A stretch of DNA of 64,000 nt from Deinococcus sp045062605 (GTDB lineage Bacteria > Deinococcota > Deinococci > Deinococcales > Deinococcaceae): the NCBI RefSeq assembly GCF_045062605.1, contig NZ_JBJGDW010000006.1:25568-89567 (forward strand), read 5' to 3'. Shown piece after piece: positions 10,868 through 21,111 of this stretch. A model generated the notes under the pieces. The model saw nothing but the letters and a program-made list of their open reading frames with translations. It did no database searches and had not been told where the DNA came from. The translations under genes were made by a program, and so were the position numbers. How positions within the stretch are numbered: position 1 is the first letter of the stretch; every line of letters begins with the position of its first letter.

Positions 10868-11411
10868 AGCTAAACTCCGGGCGAGGCGGTCAGAAAGAGG
10901 GGCGAGCATCTGCGCTGGAACGGTTCGCAACCGTGCGGCAGGGGAAGTTGAGGACGGGTGGGCGCTCCTGTCTGTTCTCTCAAACAGTCATTGTGCGGGC
11001 GAAGATCCCTTCCCGCAATTCAAGCGAGTTAAGTTCCCCTCATTCGCCGTCAGCCTGAAATCAGTTTGTGCCAGATCTCGCTAAGGGCCTGACCCGCCAC
11101 CGAAACTGGACGCAGAGCCGGTAGCCATACAGGTGAGAAGCTGTGTGGATGGGGAAGCTGTGTGGATGGGGAAGGGACCCGGCCCCACACTGAAAACCAG
11201 AGTAGATAAGGGGGTATGCCAGATAACTTACAGACTGTGTTTACGGTTCTGAAACGCCGCGCCGTGCAGGCTGGAGGGACAGGCTGGGGAGACGCCCCCA
11301 GAACAGTGGCTGATATATAGATAGTTAAGTAGCTGTAATCCACAGTGAATGGAATGTGCGAGTGGCCGGAGTTGCGGCTGGGGCCAGAGACGCCGCACGA
11401 AGGAAGATCTT
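10868..11411. other. Divergent intergenic region between regulator and gmd, with 17-bp tandem repeat
   Basis: This 544-bp gap has no supportable gene. It contains an exact 17-bp tandem duplication, GAAGCTGTGTGGATGGG, at 11137-11153 and 11154-11170. An AT-rich patch around 11311-11335 (GATATATAGATAG) is the most likely promoter region for gmd. The size and divergent orientation would suit a controlled polysaccharide promoter. Confidence 0.5.
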
Positions 11412-12458
11412 ATGAAGAAAGCATTGATCACGGGCATCACCGGGCAGGACGGCAGTTACCTCAGCGAACTGCTGCTGGACAAGGGCTACGAGGTTCACGG
11501 CGTGATCCGCCGGGCCAGCACCTTCAACACCGAACGCATCGACCACCTGTACAACGATCCGCATGACCCGGACGCCCGCCTGTTTCTGCATTACGGCGAT
11601 CTGGCCGACGCTTCGGGCATCCGGGCACTGCTGGAAAAGGTGCAGCCGGAAGAGGTCTACAACTTGGGCGCGCAGTCGCACGTCAAGGTCAGTTACGATC
11701 AGGCCGAATACACCGCCGACGTGACCGGGCTGGGCGCGCTGCGGCTGCTGGAAGCGATCCGCGACGTGGGCGGACGCACCGGCAACCCCATGCGCTTTTA
11801 TCAGGCGTCCAGCAGCGAGATGTTCGGCGCGGCGGCCCCGCCGCAGGGGCTGCACACCCCGTTTCACCCGCGCAGCCCCTACGCGGTGGCCAAGGTCTAC
11901 GCGTACTGGCAGACCGTCAACCACCGCGAGGCGTATGACCTGTACGCCTGCAACGGCATCCTGTTTAACCACGAAAGCCCCCGGCGCGGCGAGACCTTCG
12001 TGACGCGCAAGATCACCCGCGCGGTGGGCCGGATCAAGATGGGCCTGCAAAAGAAGCTGTACCTGGGCAACCTGGACGCCAAGCGTGACTGGGGCCACGC
12101 CCGCGACTACGTAGAAGCCATGTGGATGATGCTTCAGCAGGACGCCCCGCGCGACTACTGCATCGCCACTGGCGAGGCCTACAGCGTGCGTGAATTCGCC
12201 GAGCGCTCCTTCGCACTGGCCGGGCTGAAGGCCGAGGACTACGTGGAAATCGATCCGCGTTACTTCCGCCCAGCAGAGGTGGATTACCTGCTGGGAGACG
12301 CCACCGAGACCCGCGAGAAGCTGGGCTGGACGCCCAAGACTTCTTTCGAGGAACTTGTCCGCGAGATGGTGGAACACGATCTGGAACTGGCCCGCCAGGA
12401 AAAGACCCTGCGCGACGCCGGGCACAGCGTGGCCTTGAAAGGCATGGGCGCGTTCTGA
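11412..12458 (+). CDS. gmd: GDP-mannose 4,6-dehydratase
   Basis: Converts GDP-D-mannose to GDP-4-keto-6-deoxymannose, the first step to GDP-L-fucose and related cell-surface sugars. The 348-residue protein is full length for the family. It has the NADP-binding GITGQDGSYLSE at residues 7-18, the GAQSHVKVSY loop, the catalytic SSSEMFG region and YAVAK (SDR Tyr-x3-Lys), and the NHESPRRGETFVTRKI signature. ATG 11412 follows AAGGAAG. It overlaps fcl by one base (TGATG), so the two are co-translated. Confidence 0.96.
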   Translation: MKKALITGITGQDGSYLSELLLDKGYEVHGVIRRASTFNTERIDHLYNDPHDPDARLFLHYGDLADASGIRALLEKVQPEEVYNLGAQSHVKVSYDQAEYTADVTGLGALRLLEAIRDVGGRTGNPMRFYQASSSEMFGAAAPPQGLHTPFHPRSPYAVAKVYAYWQTVNHREAYDLYACNGILFNHESPRRGETFVTRKITRAVGRIKMGLQKKLYLGNLDAKRDWGHARDYVEAMWMMLQQDAPRDYCIATGEAYSVREFAERSFALAGLKAEDYVEIDPRYFRPAEVDYLLGDATETREKLGWTPKTSFEELVREMVEHDLELARQEKTLRDAGHSVALKGMGAF

Positions 12459-13417
12459 TGCGCCCGGACGCCCGCATCTACGTGGCCGGGCACGGCGGTC
12501 TGGTGGGAGGCGCGCTGGTCCGCGCCCTGAAAGCCAGCGGCTTCAGCGACATCATCACGCGCGGCAGCCGCGAACTGGACCTGCGAGATCAGGCAGCCGT
12601 CCGGGCCTTTTTCGAGCAGGAGCGCCCGCAGTATGTCTTTTTAGCGGCGGCCAAGGTGGGCGGTATCCACGCCAACAGCACCCGCCCCGCCGAGTTCCTG
12701 TACGACAACCTGATGATCGCGGCCAACGTGATCCACGCCGCCCACGTCACGGGCGTAACCAAACTGCTGAACCTGGGGTCCACCTGCATCTACCCGCGCG
12801 ACGCCGCCCAGCCCCTGCGGGAAGACGCCCTGCTGACCGGTCCGCTGGAAGACACCAACCGCGCCTATGCCGTGGCCAAGATCGCGGCCATCGAGCTGTG
12901 TGACCAGTACCGCGCCCAGTACGGCTCGGACTTCATCTCGGCCATGCCCACCAACCTGTACGGGCCGGGGGACAACTTCGATCTGATGGGCAGCCATGTG
13001 TTGCCCGCCCTGATTCGCAAGATGGTGGACGCCCACGAGACCCACGCGCCCACGATCAGCGTCTGGGGCAGCGGCACGCCCCTGCGCGAGTTCCTGCATG
13101 TGGACGATCTGGCCGACGCCTGCCTGTTCCTGATGCGGCATGTCTCCGAGCCGGGGCCGATCAACGTAGGCACCGGTCAGGACCTGAGCATCCGCGAGGT
13201 GGCCGAGCAGATCCGGGCCGTGGTGGGCTATGGCGGCGAACTGGCCTTCGACGCCAGCAAGCCCGACGGCACGCCCCGCAAGATCACCGATGTGAGCCGC
13301 ATCCACGCGATGGGCTGGCATCACCGCATCTCACTGGAGGACGGCTTACGCAGCACTGTGGAGTGGTATCTGGCCCACCGGGGTCAGGTGCGCGGTGAGG
13401 CGCTAGTGGGGGCCTGA
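12458..13417 (+). CDS. fcl: GDP-L-fucose synthase
   Basis: Epimerases/reduces the Gmd product to GDP-L-fucose. The 319-residue SDR protein has GHGGLVG at residues 10-16, the STCIYP motif with catalytic Ser, YAVAK with catalytic Tyr/Lys, and the MPTNLYGPGDNFD signature; it is complete to the C-terminus. It is the second gene of the gmd-fcl operon. A truncated paralogue lacking these residues lies on the other strand at 7056-7838. Confidence 0.96.
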   Translation: MRPDARIYVAGHGGLVGGALVRALKASGFSDIITRGSRELDLRDQAAVRAFFEQERPQYVFLAAAKVGGIHANSTRPAEFLYDNLMIAANVIHAAHVTGVTKLLNLGSTCIYPRDAAQPLREDALLTGPLEDTNRAYAVAKIAAIELCDQYRAQYGSDFISAMPTNLYGPGDNFDLMGSHVLPALIRKMVDAHETHAPTISVWGSGTPLREFLHVDDLADACLFLMRHVSEPGPINVGTGQDLSIREVAEQIRAVVGYGGELAFDASKPDGTPRKITDVSRIHAMGWHHRISLEDGLRSTVEWYLAHRGQVRGEALVGA

Positions 13418-13459
13418 TACGGGACGGGAACGGCGCTGGCGTAACAGTACTGATCTAGA

Positions 13460-13494
13460 GAGGGGGCATGGTCCGTGAACCACACCCCCCTTCT
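13460..13494. terminator. Bidirectional hairpin between fcl and mdh
   Basis: AGGGGGCATGGT pairs with ACCACACCCCCCT across a short loop, between two convergent genes (fcl ends at 13417, mdh ends at 13520). The U-tract is weak on both sides. Confidence 0.5.
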
Positions 13495-13519
13495 CATGCC
13501 TGCTTTGACCCGACTGGGC

Positions 13520-14527
<1,008 letters not shown>

Positions 14528-14840
14528 AAAAATTCCTCCTGGGGTTGATTGTGTTCAGCCCACCATAACGCGGCGGGGGCCGGGGCGGGGCGGGATGTTT
14601 CTTTAAGGGGAACAGGGGTAGGGCCTGACGGTCTGAAGCTTTCTATTTTTAGATAGAACCACCGGAAGGTTTGGGGAAGGGGCTGCCATGCCCGTTTGAC
14701 CCCTCTGCTGCGCAGCTTTGCAAGTCCGGCACTTCGGGCCACCTCCCCTCAAAAGGGAGGCAAGGTGATTCCTGCACTGGGCGGTCTCCCAGACCCCCAC
14801 ACCAACCTCGCCTTTAGACCTTCAGACCCATAGACCAACC
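14528..14840. other. Intergenic region with repeat-like sequence, no gene seen
   Basis: About 310 bp between mdh and the enoyl-CoA hydratase gene. It contains a small AT hairpin (TTCTAT/ATAGAA near 14640) and a stretch at 14700-14765 (CTGCTGCGCAGC, AAGTCCGGCACTTCGGG, CCTCCCCTCAAAAGGGAGG) that looks like a chain of short palindromes, probably a second class of dispersed repeat. No protein-coding signal was found. Confidence 0.4.
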
Positions 14841-15692
14841 TCAAATCGGCGCGTCCTCAGCAAAATGCGGTTCGCGCTTCTCGCGTAGGCTGCTCAGGCC
14901 CTCGCGCACGTCGGGGCCAGTGAAGCCCAGAAATTCCAGGGCGAGGCTGGCGTCAAAGGTGGGTCCCATCGCGCGGAGCCAGTTGTTGAGGGCGTACTTG
15001 GTCCAGCGGATGGCGGTGGGGCTGCCCGCTGCCAGTTTGCGGGCCACCTTCCAAGAACGGTCCAGCAGTTCGTCGTCTGGCACGCACAGGCTGACCAGAC
15101 CGATGCGCTCGGCTTCCTCGCCGGACACGGGTTCGCCGGTCAGCAGGTGGTACTTGGCCTTGTTCAGCCCGCACAGCAGCGGCCAGATAATCGCGGCGTG
15201 ATCGCCTGCCGCCACACCCAGGCGCACATGCCCGTCCAGAATGCGCGCCGTTTTCGCGGCCACGCTCACGTCTGCCAGCAGGGCCACGGCCAGCCCCGCG
15301 CCGACGCAGGGGCCGTGAATGGCGCTGACAATGGGCTTCCCGCAGTTGACGACGTTATAGACCAGATCGCGCGCCTCACGCCACACGCGGGCCAAGGCCG
15401 TGAAGTCGTTGCTCATCTCCTCGATCAGCGTGAAATCGCCGCCCGACGAGAAACCGCGTCCCTCGCCCCGGATCAGCACGCAGCGCACGCCCGCTGCCGC
15501 GTCAATGTCGCGCCAGACCTGCGTTAGGGCGCGGTGGGCCTCAGCATTGACGCTGTTCAGCGTTTTCTCGGAGCGGATCACGATTTCCAGGATGCCGTTG
15601 CCGCTCTCGGTCAGGTCATGGGCTTCGAGGTGCAGACCGGGATATGCGCCGGGAACGCACAGTTGTTCCAGATTCATGGGTTGTGAGGTCAT
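14841..15692 (-). CDS. Enoyl-CoA hydratase/isomerase family protein
   Basis: A 283-residue crotonase-fold protein, likely acting on an acyl-CoA in fatty acid or aromatic degradation. GEGRGFSSGGDF (about 81-92) and HGPCVGAGLAVALLADVSVA (about 125-144) form the two oxyanion-hole segments. LGVAAGDHAAIIWPLLCG replaces the usual Glu-containing loop, so the exact reaction (hydratase, isomerase or other) is open. It is probably leaderless: TAGCCT ends six bases before ATG 15692. It lies 14 bp downstream of the MFS gene on the same strand but has its own promoter box. Confidence 0.9.
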   Translation of the reverse strand: MTSQPMNLEQLCVPGAYPGLHLEAHDLTESGNGILEIVIRSEKTLNSVNAEAHRALTQVWRDIDAAAGVRCVLIRGEGRGFSSGGDFTLIEEMSNDFTALARVWREARDLVYNVVNCGKPIVSAIHGPCVGAGLAVALLADVSVAAKTARILDGHVRLGVAAGDHAAIIWPLLCGLNKAKYHLLTGEPVSGEEAERIGLVSLCVPDDELLDRSWKVARKLAAGSPTAIRWTKYALNNWLRAMGPTFDASLALEFLGFTGPDVREGLSSLREKREPHFAEDAPI

Positions 15693-15706
15693 GGCTTGAG
15701 GCTAGC

Positions 15707-16876
15707 TCAGGCGGAAGCGGTTTTTCGCCAGCCCAGCAGGCCCAGCACGCCCGCCAGCGCCATGCTGCCCGTCACCAGTAGCACCACCGAGGGCCAGCCC
15801 CCGCCCTCATAAGCGTGCCCGGCCAGGACACTGGCGGCGGCAGCCCCGCCGTAATACGCCATGTGATACAGCCCCGACGCCAGACTGCGCGCCCGCGTGA
15901 CCTCGCGCTGCACGGCGGCCAGGGCAGCGGACTGGGCCAGAAAGACGCCGCAGGCCCCCGCTGCCACGCCAATGATGATCAATGGCAGCGGCGCGGCCAG
16001 CGTCAGCAGCAGGCCCACCAGACTGGCCCCCACCGCCGTCAGCAGCGCGATTCTGGGGCCGCGCAACGCCAGCAACGGCCCGGCAATCGGGGTGATGACC
16101 ACGCCCAGCAGGTAGACGGCGAAGATCAGTCCAGTCTGGGCGGTGTTCAGAAAATACGGTCCCGACGCCAGCCGCAGCGTCAGCGTGTTGAACAGACCCA
16201 CCAGCGTGAACAGGATCAGAAAGCCCACCGCGCACGTCGCCAGCAGCGCGGGATTTCGCAGATGGGCGCTCAGGTTTTCCAGCACGCCGCGTACATTCCT
16301 TTGCGGGGTGAAGTGCTGTTCAGCAGGCAACCCGGCGCGGGCCAGGAAAAACCCAGCCAGCGAGGCCACCGCCAGCAGCCAGAACGCCGCGTGCCAGCCC
16401 CAGCGCACCGCCACCAGCCCGGCCAGAAAGCGGCCCAGAAAGCCGCCCAGCACCGTGCCCGTCACGTACATGGTCAGCGCGCGGGCGCGTCCGGCGGGCG
16501 GGACTTCCTCGGCGATCAGGGCGTTCAGGGCCACCATCACGCCGGGAATCAGCAATCCCTGAGCAAAGCGGGCGGCATTCAGAGTCGCCAAGGTGGGGGC
16601 AAACACCGCCAGCACCGCCGGAACCGTCAGCAGCGCGAAGGCCCAGGTCACCACGCCTCTGCGCCCCACAGCGTCGGCCAGCACGCCCACCAGCGGGGAG
16701 GCCAGGGCCATCGCCAGCGTCGTCGCGCCAATCACGAAGCCGATCTGCGCCGCGTCCGCGCTGAATTCCTGGGCCAGCACGGGCAGCAGACTTTGCGGCG
16801 CGTAGACGTTCAGGAAGACCAGCGTTCCCAGCGCCGCAAAAAGAAGAGGATGTGGCGGCGCAGCCCGGACGCTCAA
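15707..16876 (-). CDS. MFS transporter (drug/sugar efflux type)
   Basis: A 389-residue, 12-helix major facilitator. The first loop motif PLVGVLADAVGRRGVV (about 61-76) matches MFS motif A, and the N-terminus LVFLNVYAPQSLLPVLAQEF resembles the YnfM/AraJ-like exporters. It overlaps the preceding hypothetical gene by four bases (ATGA), so the two form an operon. The substrate cannot be read from sequence. Confidence 0.9.
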   Translation of the reverse strand: MSVRAAPPHPLLFAALGTLVFLNVYAPQSLLPVLAQEFSADAAQIGFVIGATTLAMALASPLVGVLADAVGRRGVVTWAFALLTVPAVLAVFAPTLATLNAARFAQGLLIPGVMVALNALIAEEVPPAGRARALTMYVTGTVLGGFLGRFLAGLVAVRWGWHAAFWLLAVASLAGFFLARAGLPAEQHFTPQRNVRGVLENLSAHLRNPALLATCAVGFLILFTLVGLFNTLTLRLASGPYFLNTAQTGLIFAVYLLGVVITPIAGPLLALRGPRIALLTAVGASLVGLLLTLAAPLPLIIIGVAAGACGVFLAQSAALAAVQREVTRARSLASGLYHMAYYGGAAAASVLAGHAYEGGGWPSVVLLVTGSMALAGVLGLLGWRKTASA

Positions 16877-17460
16877 GGCAGGCCGACGAGGCCCGTTTCG
16901 TTGACCCAGGCGGTCCCCATGCCCAGCGCCTCAGCCATCACCGGGTCCGGCGTGCCGGTCAGGCCGGGAAAGATCAGGGTGGGGCGGGCGTCCAGACCCA
17001 CGCCCCCAGTCTCGTCCAGCCGCACCAGCACCGCGCCGAACGCCCAGTCAGATGTCCACAGCCGCTTGACCGCTTGCAGGGCCGCCGTGCCGGGGGGCAT
17101 GACCTGGGCCTCCTCCGTGGACAGCAGCCCCGGACGGCGCACATGCACCGCGCCTCTGTCTAACCCAGCGTTGCCCAGCGCCCGGTAAAAGATCTGCACC
17201 GCGTCGTCCATCAGAAAACTGGTGCGGATCAGGGCCTCGGCCCGCGCGGTCAGGTCTTCCAGCACGTCCTCATCCACACGTCTGGGGTTGATCGGGGCAA
17301 ACAGGCGGCCCAGTTGTTCGGGCAAGTTGACGCTGCGGTAAAAGGCTTCCTCAAATTCGGGCGGCACCAGCATGCCGCGCACGTCCTGCGCCGCCAGCCG
17401 CACCACTTCCGCGCCCACTCGGTCTGCGCCGCGCCGCGCGGCTTCTTCAAAGGTCAGCAT
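16873..17460 (-). CDS. Conserved-looking hypothetical protein, co-transcribed with MFS transporter
   Basis: A 195-residue soluble protein of unknown family. The N-terminal half is helical (MLTFEEAARRGADRVGAEVV). The C-terminal half reads like a small alpha/beta domain (ALQAVKRLWTSDWAFGAVLV, then DARPTLIFPGLTG). There is no signal peptide or membrane segment. The start at 17460 is supported by a TAGCCT box (17468-17473) seven bases upstream. It shares ATGA with the transporter gene. Confidence 0.75.
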   Translation of the reverse strand: MLTFEEAARRGADRVGAEVVRLAAQDVRGMLVPPEFEEAFYRSVNLPEQLGRLFAPINPRRVDEDVLEDLTARAEALIRTSFLMDDAVQIFYRALGNAGLDRGAVHVRRPGLLSTEEAQVMPPGTAALQAVKRLWTSDWAFGAVLVRLDETGGVGLDARPTLIFPGLTGTPDPVMAEALGMGTAWVNETGLVGLP

Positions 17461-17515
17461 GACGGGCAGGCTAAAGCATGGGGAATCAGACTGTCAGAGC
17501 CTGCACCTTCATCCT

Positions 17516-17575
17516 TGAGCAGAACAGACGCCCTTGAGGACGCTTGCGCACTTCGCTCAGGCATAAAGATGATCT
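17516..17575. repeat. Isolated module of the dispersed repeat family
   Basis: GAACAGACGCCCTTGAGGA is shared with the internal module of the repeat at 51343-51538, and inverted in the copy at 48259-48430, but the ATACGGAYTCCG ends are absent. It lies between the hypothetical gene and the AIM24 gene and includes CACTTCGCTCAGGCAT. Confidence 0.6.
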
Positions 17576-17610
17576 CTTCGTACCCCACGCTCTTTGCTGC
17601 CGTCAGGCAC

Positions 17611-18378
17611 TTACAGCGACGCCGCCGAGAGGTTGCTGTGGGTGGGCGTCAGGAAGACGGTGCCCTGTCCGCTGATCATGAACACCAGACCCTCGCCGCT
17701 TCGCAGAGCGTTGCGGAGGCCGCGCACCAGCGGGCGCAGTTCCACATTCAGCGAGGCGCTGTACATCAGCATCAGATCGCCGTCCACGATCAGGCTATCG
17801 TTGCCGCTGAGTTCAATCACTTCTACTTCCGAGACCGGGACAGGGGATTCCACCACAAAAATGCCCTTGCCGGACAGCTTGGGCTGGCGCAGCCCGTTGC
17901 CCGACAGCGCCCCGGCAATGGAGTTGTGGGTGTGCGTGCCCAGTTGCATGGTGTCCTGGGCCATGTAGAACGCCTTGTCGTCCAGAATCATGTCGTCGCC
18001 CTTCGCGCCGCTGGACTCCGCGATGATGAAATGCTTGCGCGTCGGCTCGGTCCAGACCTTGCCCTGGCCGGTAAAGCGGGTGGCGAAGGCGCTCTCGCCC
18101 GTGCCTGCGGTGGCGATGGCCCGGCTCAGGAAACCGCCCTTGGCCTGCTGCTCCACCTTGGCCTGAATGTTGCCGTGGCTGTACTGGAACGCGCCCGGCT
18201 CAATGAGGACGCCCGAACCGTGAAGCTGGGCCTCCACGGTGAAACGCCCGTCCATCTGGCGCGTTTCTTCCAGATCACCGCTGGCGGACGCCGAGTAACG
18301 GATCACATGGGTCAGCGCATGGATACGGAAGGTCAGGCCGTCGCCTTTCTGCTCCTGCACAAGCTGCATATGGGTCAT
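17611..18378 (-). CDS. AIM24 family protein
   Basis: A 255-residue beta-rich protein of the AIM24/DUF124 family, whose bacterial role is unknown. The family-like features are the glycine-rich core GGFLSRAIATAGTGESAFATRFTG, the SGKGIFVVESP segment and the closing LVFMISGQGTVFLTPTHS. The start at 18378 is favoured by TACACT (18385-18390) six bases upstream; an upstream ATG would only add six residues. It is monocistronic. Confidence 0.85.
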   Translation of the reverse strand: MTHMQLVQEQKGDGLTFRIHALTHVIRYSASASGDLEETRQMDGRFTVEAQLHGSGVLIEPGAFQYSHGNIQAKVEQQAKGGFLSRAIATAGTGESAFATRFTGQGKVWTEPTRKHFIIAESSGAKGDDMILDDKAFYMAQDTMQLGTHTHNSIAGALSGNGLRQPKLSGKGIFVVESPVPVSEVEVIELSGNDSLIVDGDLMLMYSASLNVELRPLVRGLRNALRSGEGLVFMISGQGTVFLTPTHSNLSAASL

Positions 18379-18521
18379 GCCAGAAGTGTAATACAAATCT
18401 CTATTCTGGAATGTGGGAGGGGTCCGGTGTAACAGCGATAGCCTGGAGCGGACAATTGCTCCATTTCATGTGACCTTCCCCTTGTACGTCTCCCTCAGAA
18501 CTGCTGCCCGGAGGTTTCACC

Positions 18522-19301
18522 ATGAACCGAGTTATTGCCCTGCCCATCAAACTGCTCAGCGCCACCCTGCTGCTGTCCGTTACCGCCCTGGCTGCCCCAC
18601 GCACCCTGGAACAGGTCAAATCTTCTGGAACGCTAAAACTGGGAACCGAGGCCGCCTTCCCCCCATTCAATTTCTACGAGGGCAAGGTGCTGAAGGGGTT
18701 TGAAGTGGACCTGGGCGACGCGCTGGGCCAGTCGCTGGGCCTGAAGGTGGAATGGGTGGTGCAGCCCTTTGACAATCTGCTGATCTCGTTGAATCAGGGG
18801 CGCTTTGACGCGGTGGTGGCCTCGCACGCCATCACCCCCACGCGGCAAAAGGCAGTGGATTTTCTGCCGCCGCACTATTGCTCTGCCGTGAACATCGTGG
18901 CGAAGGCGGGCGGCCCACTGACGCAAAAGGCGTTGGCGGGCAAGGCGGTGGGAACGCAAGTGGGAACCGCGCAGATTCCCGTACTGAACGCTATTCCAGG
19001 CATCAAGGAGGTCCGCACCTATCCCAATGATCAGAGTATTCTGGCGGCGTTGCAGGCGGGCCGGGTGGACGCCTGGACCAGCAACGGCCCGGTGGTGGCC
19101 TACATGCTCAAGCAAACGGGTCAGACAGGCAAAATCCTGATAGGCGAGGCCATCAGCAATGAGCGCAATGCCGCAGCGGTAGCCCTGGGCAACACCGCCC
19201 TGCACGACGCCCTGAGCGGCGCACTCGCGGGCCTGCTCAAGAACGGTACTTACGCTAAAATCTCCGATAAGTGGTTTGGGCAGGACATTCGCTGCAAATA
19301 G
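18522..19301 (+). CDS. Amino-acid-type ABC transporter substrate-binding protein
   Basis: A 259-residue periplasmic binding protein (SBP_bac_3 family). There is a signal peptide over about residues 1-24 (cleavage after ALAA). The core has GTLKLGTEAAFPPFNFYE, GFEVDLGDALGQSLGL and the hinge motif RFDAVVASHAITPTRQKAVDF, typical of polar amino-acid binders. GGAGG lies 8 bp before ATG 18522. No permease or ATPase gene is nearby, so its membrane partners must be elsewhere. Confidence 0.92.
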   Translation: MNRVIALPIKLLSATLLLSVTALAAPRTLEQVKSSGTLKLGTEAAFPPFNFYEGKVLKGFEVDLGDALGQSLGLKVEWVVQPFDNLLISLNQGRFDAVVASHAITPTRQKAVDFLPPHYCSAVNIVAKAGGPLTQKALAGKAVGTQVGTAQIPVLNAIPGIKEVRTYPNDQSILAALQAGRVDAWTSNGPVVAYMLKQTGQTGKILIGEAISNERNAAAVALGNTALHDALSGALAGLLKNGTYAKISDKWFGQDIRCK

Positions 19302-19351
19302 CGCGGAGCGAATGACACTCTCGGCGGGGCGGCTGCTCTAGGGTGCGGCCT

Positions 19352-20395
19352 ATGAGCGCGCCCACCTCTGCCCCGGCTCTCGCCGCCCGCCACGTCACCT
19401 CCAGCGGTACGCGGGTCTACACGTTGACCGTGCCCGCCTTCCCGCACTTTGCCGCCAACGTGTTTCTGGTGGTGCGGGGCGACGCTGCCAGACCTGAATA
19501 CACTGCCCTGGTGGACACCGGAGGCAGCCACGAGGCCAGCACCGCCGCGCTGGAAGCCGGACTGGAGGCCATCCGCAGCGAATACGGCGAGGCCGTGGCC
19601 TGGGACACCCTCAGCCGCGTGGTGATCACGCACCCGCACCCGGACCATGTGGCTGGCCTGCCGTTCGTTCGCAGCCGGACAGATGCCCCCATCGCCGCGC
19701 ATGAGTGGGCCGTTCCCACCATGCAAAATCCGGCTGGCGATCCTGTGAAGCGGCAGGCCGACATGGAAGACCACATCCTCTGGCTGGGCCTGACTGGCGG
19801 GGGAACGGAAGCCGAGTATGCCGAACGCCTGCGCCGCCGCGCCCACAACACCATGCTGTCCGAAGCGGTTGAAGTTCAGACTGTCTTACATGACGGCGAC
19901 GTGCTGGACGATGTATTTACTGTCATCCACACTCCCGGCCACGAGGGTTCACAGGTCTGCCTGCGCGTGGACGATCTGCTCCTCAGCGCCGATCATCTGC
20001 TGCCGCGCAATTCGCCGCCGCTGATGCCGGAGCGGTTTCAGCGGGGCGCGGGGCTGGGGCATTATCTAAAATCTCTGGACCGGATTGAGGAATTAGAAGG
20101 CGTGAGCGTGGCGCTGGGTGGACACGACGGCCCCATGCAGAACTGGAAGGGGCGCATCCAGAACCTCCGCGAGCGCTACGACGATAAGTTGCGTGCCGTG
20201 CTGGACGCTGCCGCCGGGCCGATTACCATCCATGACCTGACCCACGCGCTGCATCCCCGTTTGCGGGCGGTTCAGGCCATCCTGCTGCTGGACCAGACGG
20301 CAGCGTTGACAGAGTATCTGGTGGCGCGCGGCGATCTGGTGGAAACGCGGCGGGAGGATGGGGCGGCTTTATTTGTGCGGGCGGCCCAGCCGTAG
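19352..20395 (+). CDS. MBL-fold metallo-hydrolase
   Basis: A 347-residue metallo-beta-lactamase-fold hydrolase. The metal motif HPHPDH is at about residues 93-98, with later ligands in HTPGHEGSQVC and SADHLLPRNSPP. The extra helical C-terminus (LTHALHPRLRAVQAILLLDQ) is typical of the LACTB2/glyoxalase-II-like group with a winged-helix tail. The leaderless start is supported by TAGGGT (19339-19344) seven bases before the ATG. The substrate is unknown. Confidence 0.88.
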   Translation: MSAPTSAPALAARHVTSSGTRVYTLTVPAFPHFAANVFLVVRGDAARPEYTALVDTGGSHEASTAALEAGLEAIRSEYGEAVAWDTLSRVVITHPHPDHVAGLPFVRSRTDAPIAAHEWAVPTMQNPAGDPVKRQADMEDHILWLGLTGGGTEAEYAERLRRRAHNTMLSEAVEVQTVLHDGDVLDDVFTVIHTPGHEGSQVCLRVDDLLLSADHLLPRNSPPLMPERFQRGAGLGHYLKSLDRIEELEGVSVALGGHDGPMQNWKGRIQNLRERYDDKLRAVLDAAAGPITIHDLTHALHPRLRAVQAILLLDQTAALTEYLVARGDLVETRREDGAALFVRAAQP

Positions 20396-20430
20396 ACTGA
20401 CTTCACATCACGGTCAAAACGGGAGGCGGA

Positions 20431-21051
20431 ATGACGCGAGTGAAAGAAGGGCTGGAGCGGTTGCTGGAAGATCTGGAAGAAAGCGGGCGCGTGGAGTTGG
20501 ATGCCGGAACGATGGGCGGCTATTTCGGCGAGCGCCCGCTGACCGACAAGCAGATGGATACCGTCAACGACGCACTCAACGCCAACGGTTTCAGTGTGGC
20601 GACGATCTACGTGATTTACAGAGACGTTGATGGTTACCGCTCCTTTACGCCGCCCCCCGCGCCCGAACCGCTGGACCTCAGCGCCGAATCCATCCGTGCC
20701 CTGAGCATCCGCCAGCCCTTCGTGGAACAGATTCTGCGCGGTGAGAAGAACATTGAATACCGCTCGTGGCAGGTCAAGGAGCCGGGGCCACTGCTGCTGC
20801 ACGCCTCCGACACCAGAGCGGGGGCGGACACCTTTGATGATGCGGATATCGCGCCGGACACGCTGCCTTACGCGGCGCTGGTGGGCGTCGTGGATGTGGT
20901 GGATTGCCTGTGGGACGAGGAAAATGAGGAATTTGAATGGCTGCTGGCCCACCCTCGGCGGTTCTCCCAGCCGATTCCATACAAGGGCGCGGCCAGCATC
21001 TTTCGCGTGCCAATAGAGGAAATTCAGGCGGCGTTACAAGCCCCGACTTGA
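20431..21051 (+). CDS. ASCH-domain protein with unidentified N-terminal domain
   Basis: A 206-residue protein. Residues about 90-200 form an ASCH (PUA-like) domain: ALSIRQPFVEQILRGEKNIEYRSW, then LLLHAS and PYAALVGVVDVVDC. Such domains bind RNA or modified nucleotides. Residues 1-80 (LLEDLEESGRVELDAGTMGG, then PLTDKQMDTVNDALNANGFS) look like a separate alpha/beta domain that I do not recognise. GGGAGGCGG precedes ATG 20431. Confidence 0.8.
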   Translation: MTRVKEGLERLLEDLEESGRVELDAGTMGGYFGERPLTDKQMDTVNDALNANGFSVATIYVIYRDVDGYRSFTPPPAPEPLDLSAESIRALSIRQPFVEQILRGEKNIEYRSWQVKEPGPLLLHASDTRAGADTFDDADIAPDTLPYAALVGVVDVVDCLWDEENEEFEWLLAHPRRFSQPIPYKGAASIFRVPIEEIQAALQAPT

Positions 21052-21111
21052 ATTGCCCGGCCCCGCCCTGAACCGCCCCGGCCTAGCACCCGCGCGCTAA
21101 TCTGCGGCGTT

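Noticed and set aside
9707..10873. Long plus-strand frame opposite the SARP-type regulator
   Set aside because: Composition (Gln/Arg/Gly-rich) is that of an antisense shadow, and the minus strand carries recognisable domains.
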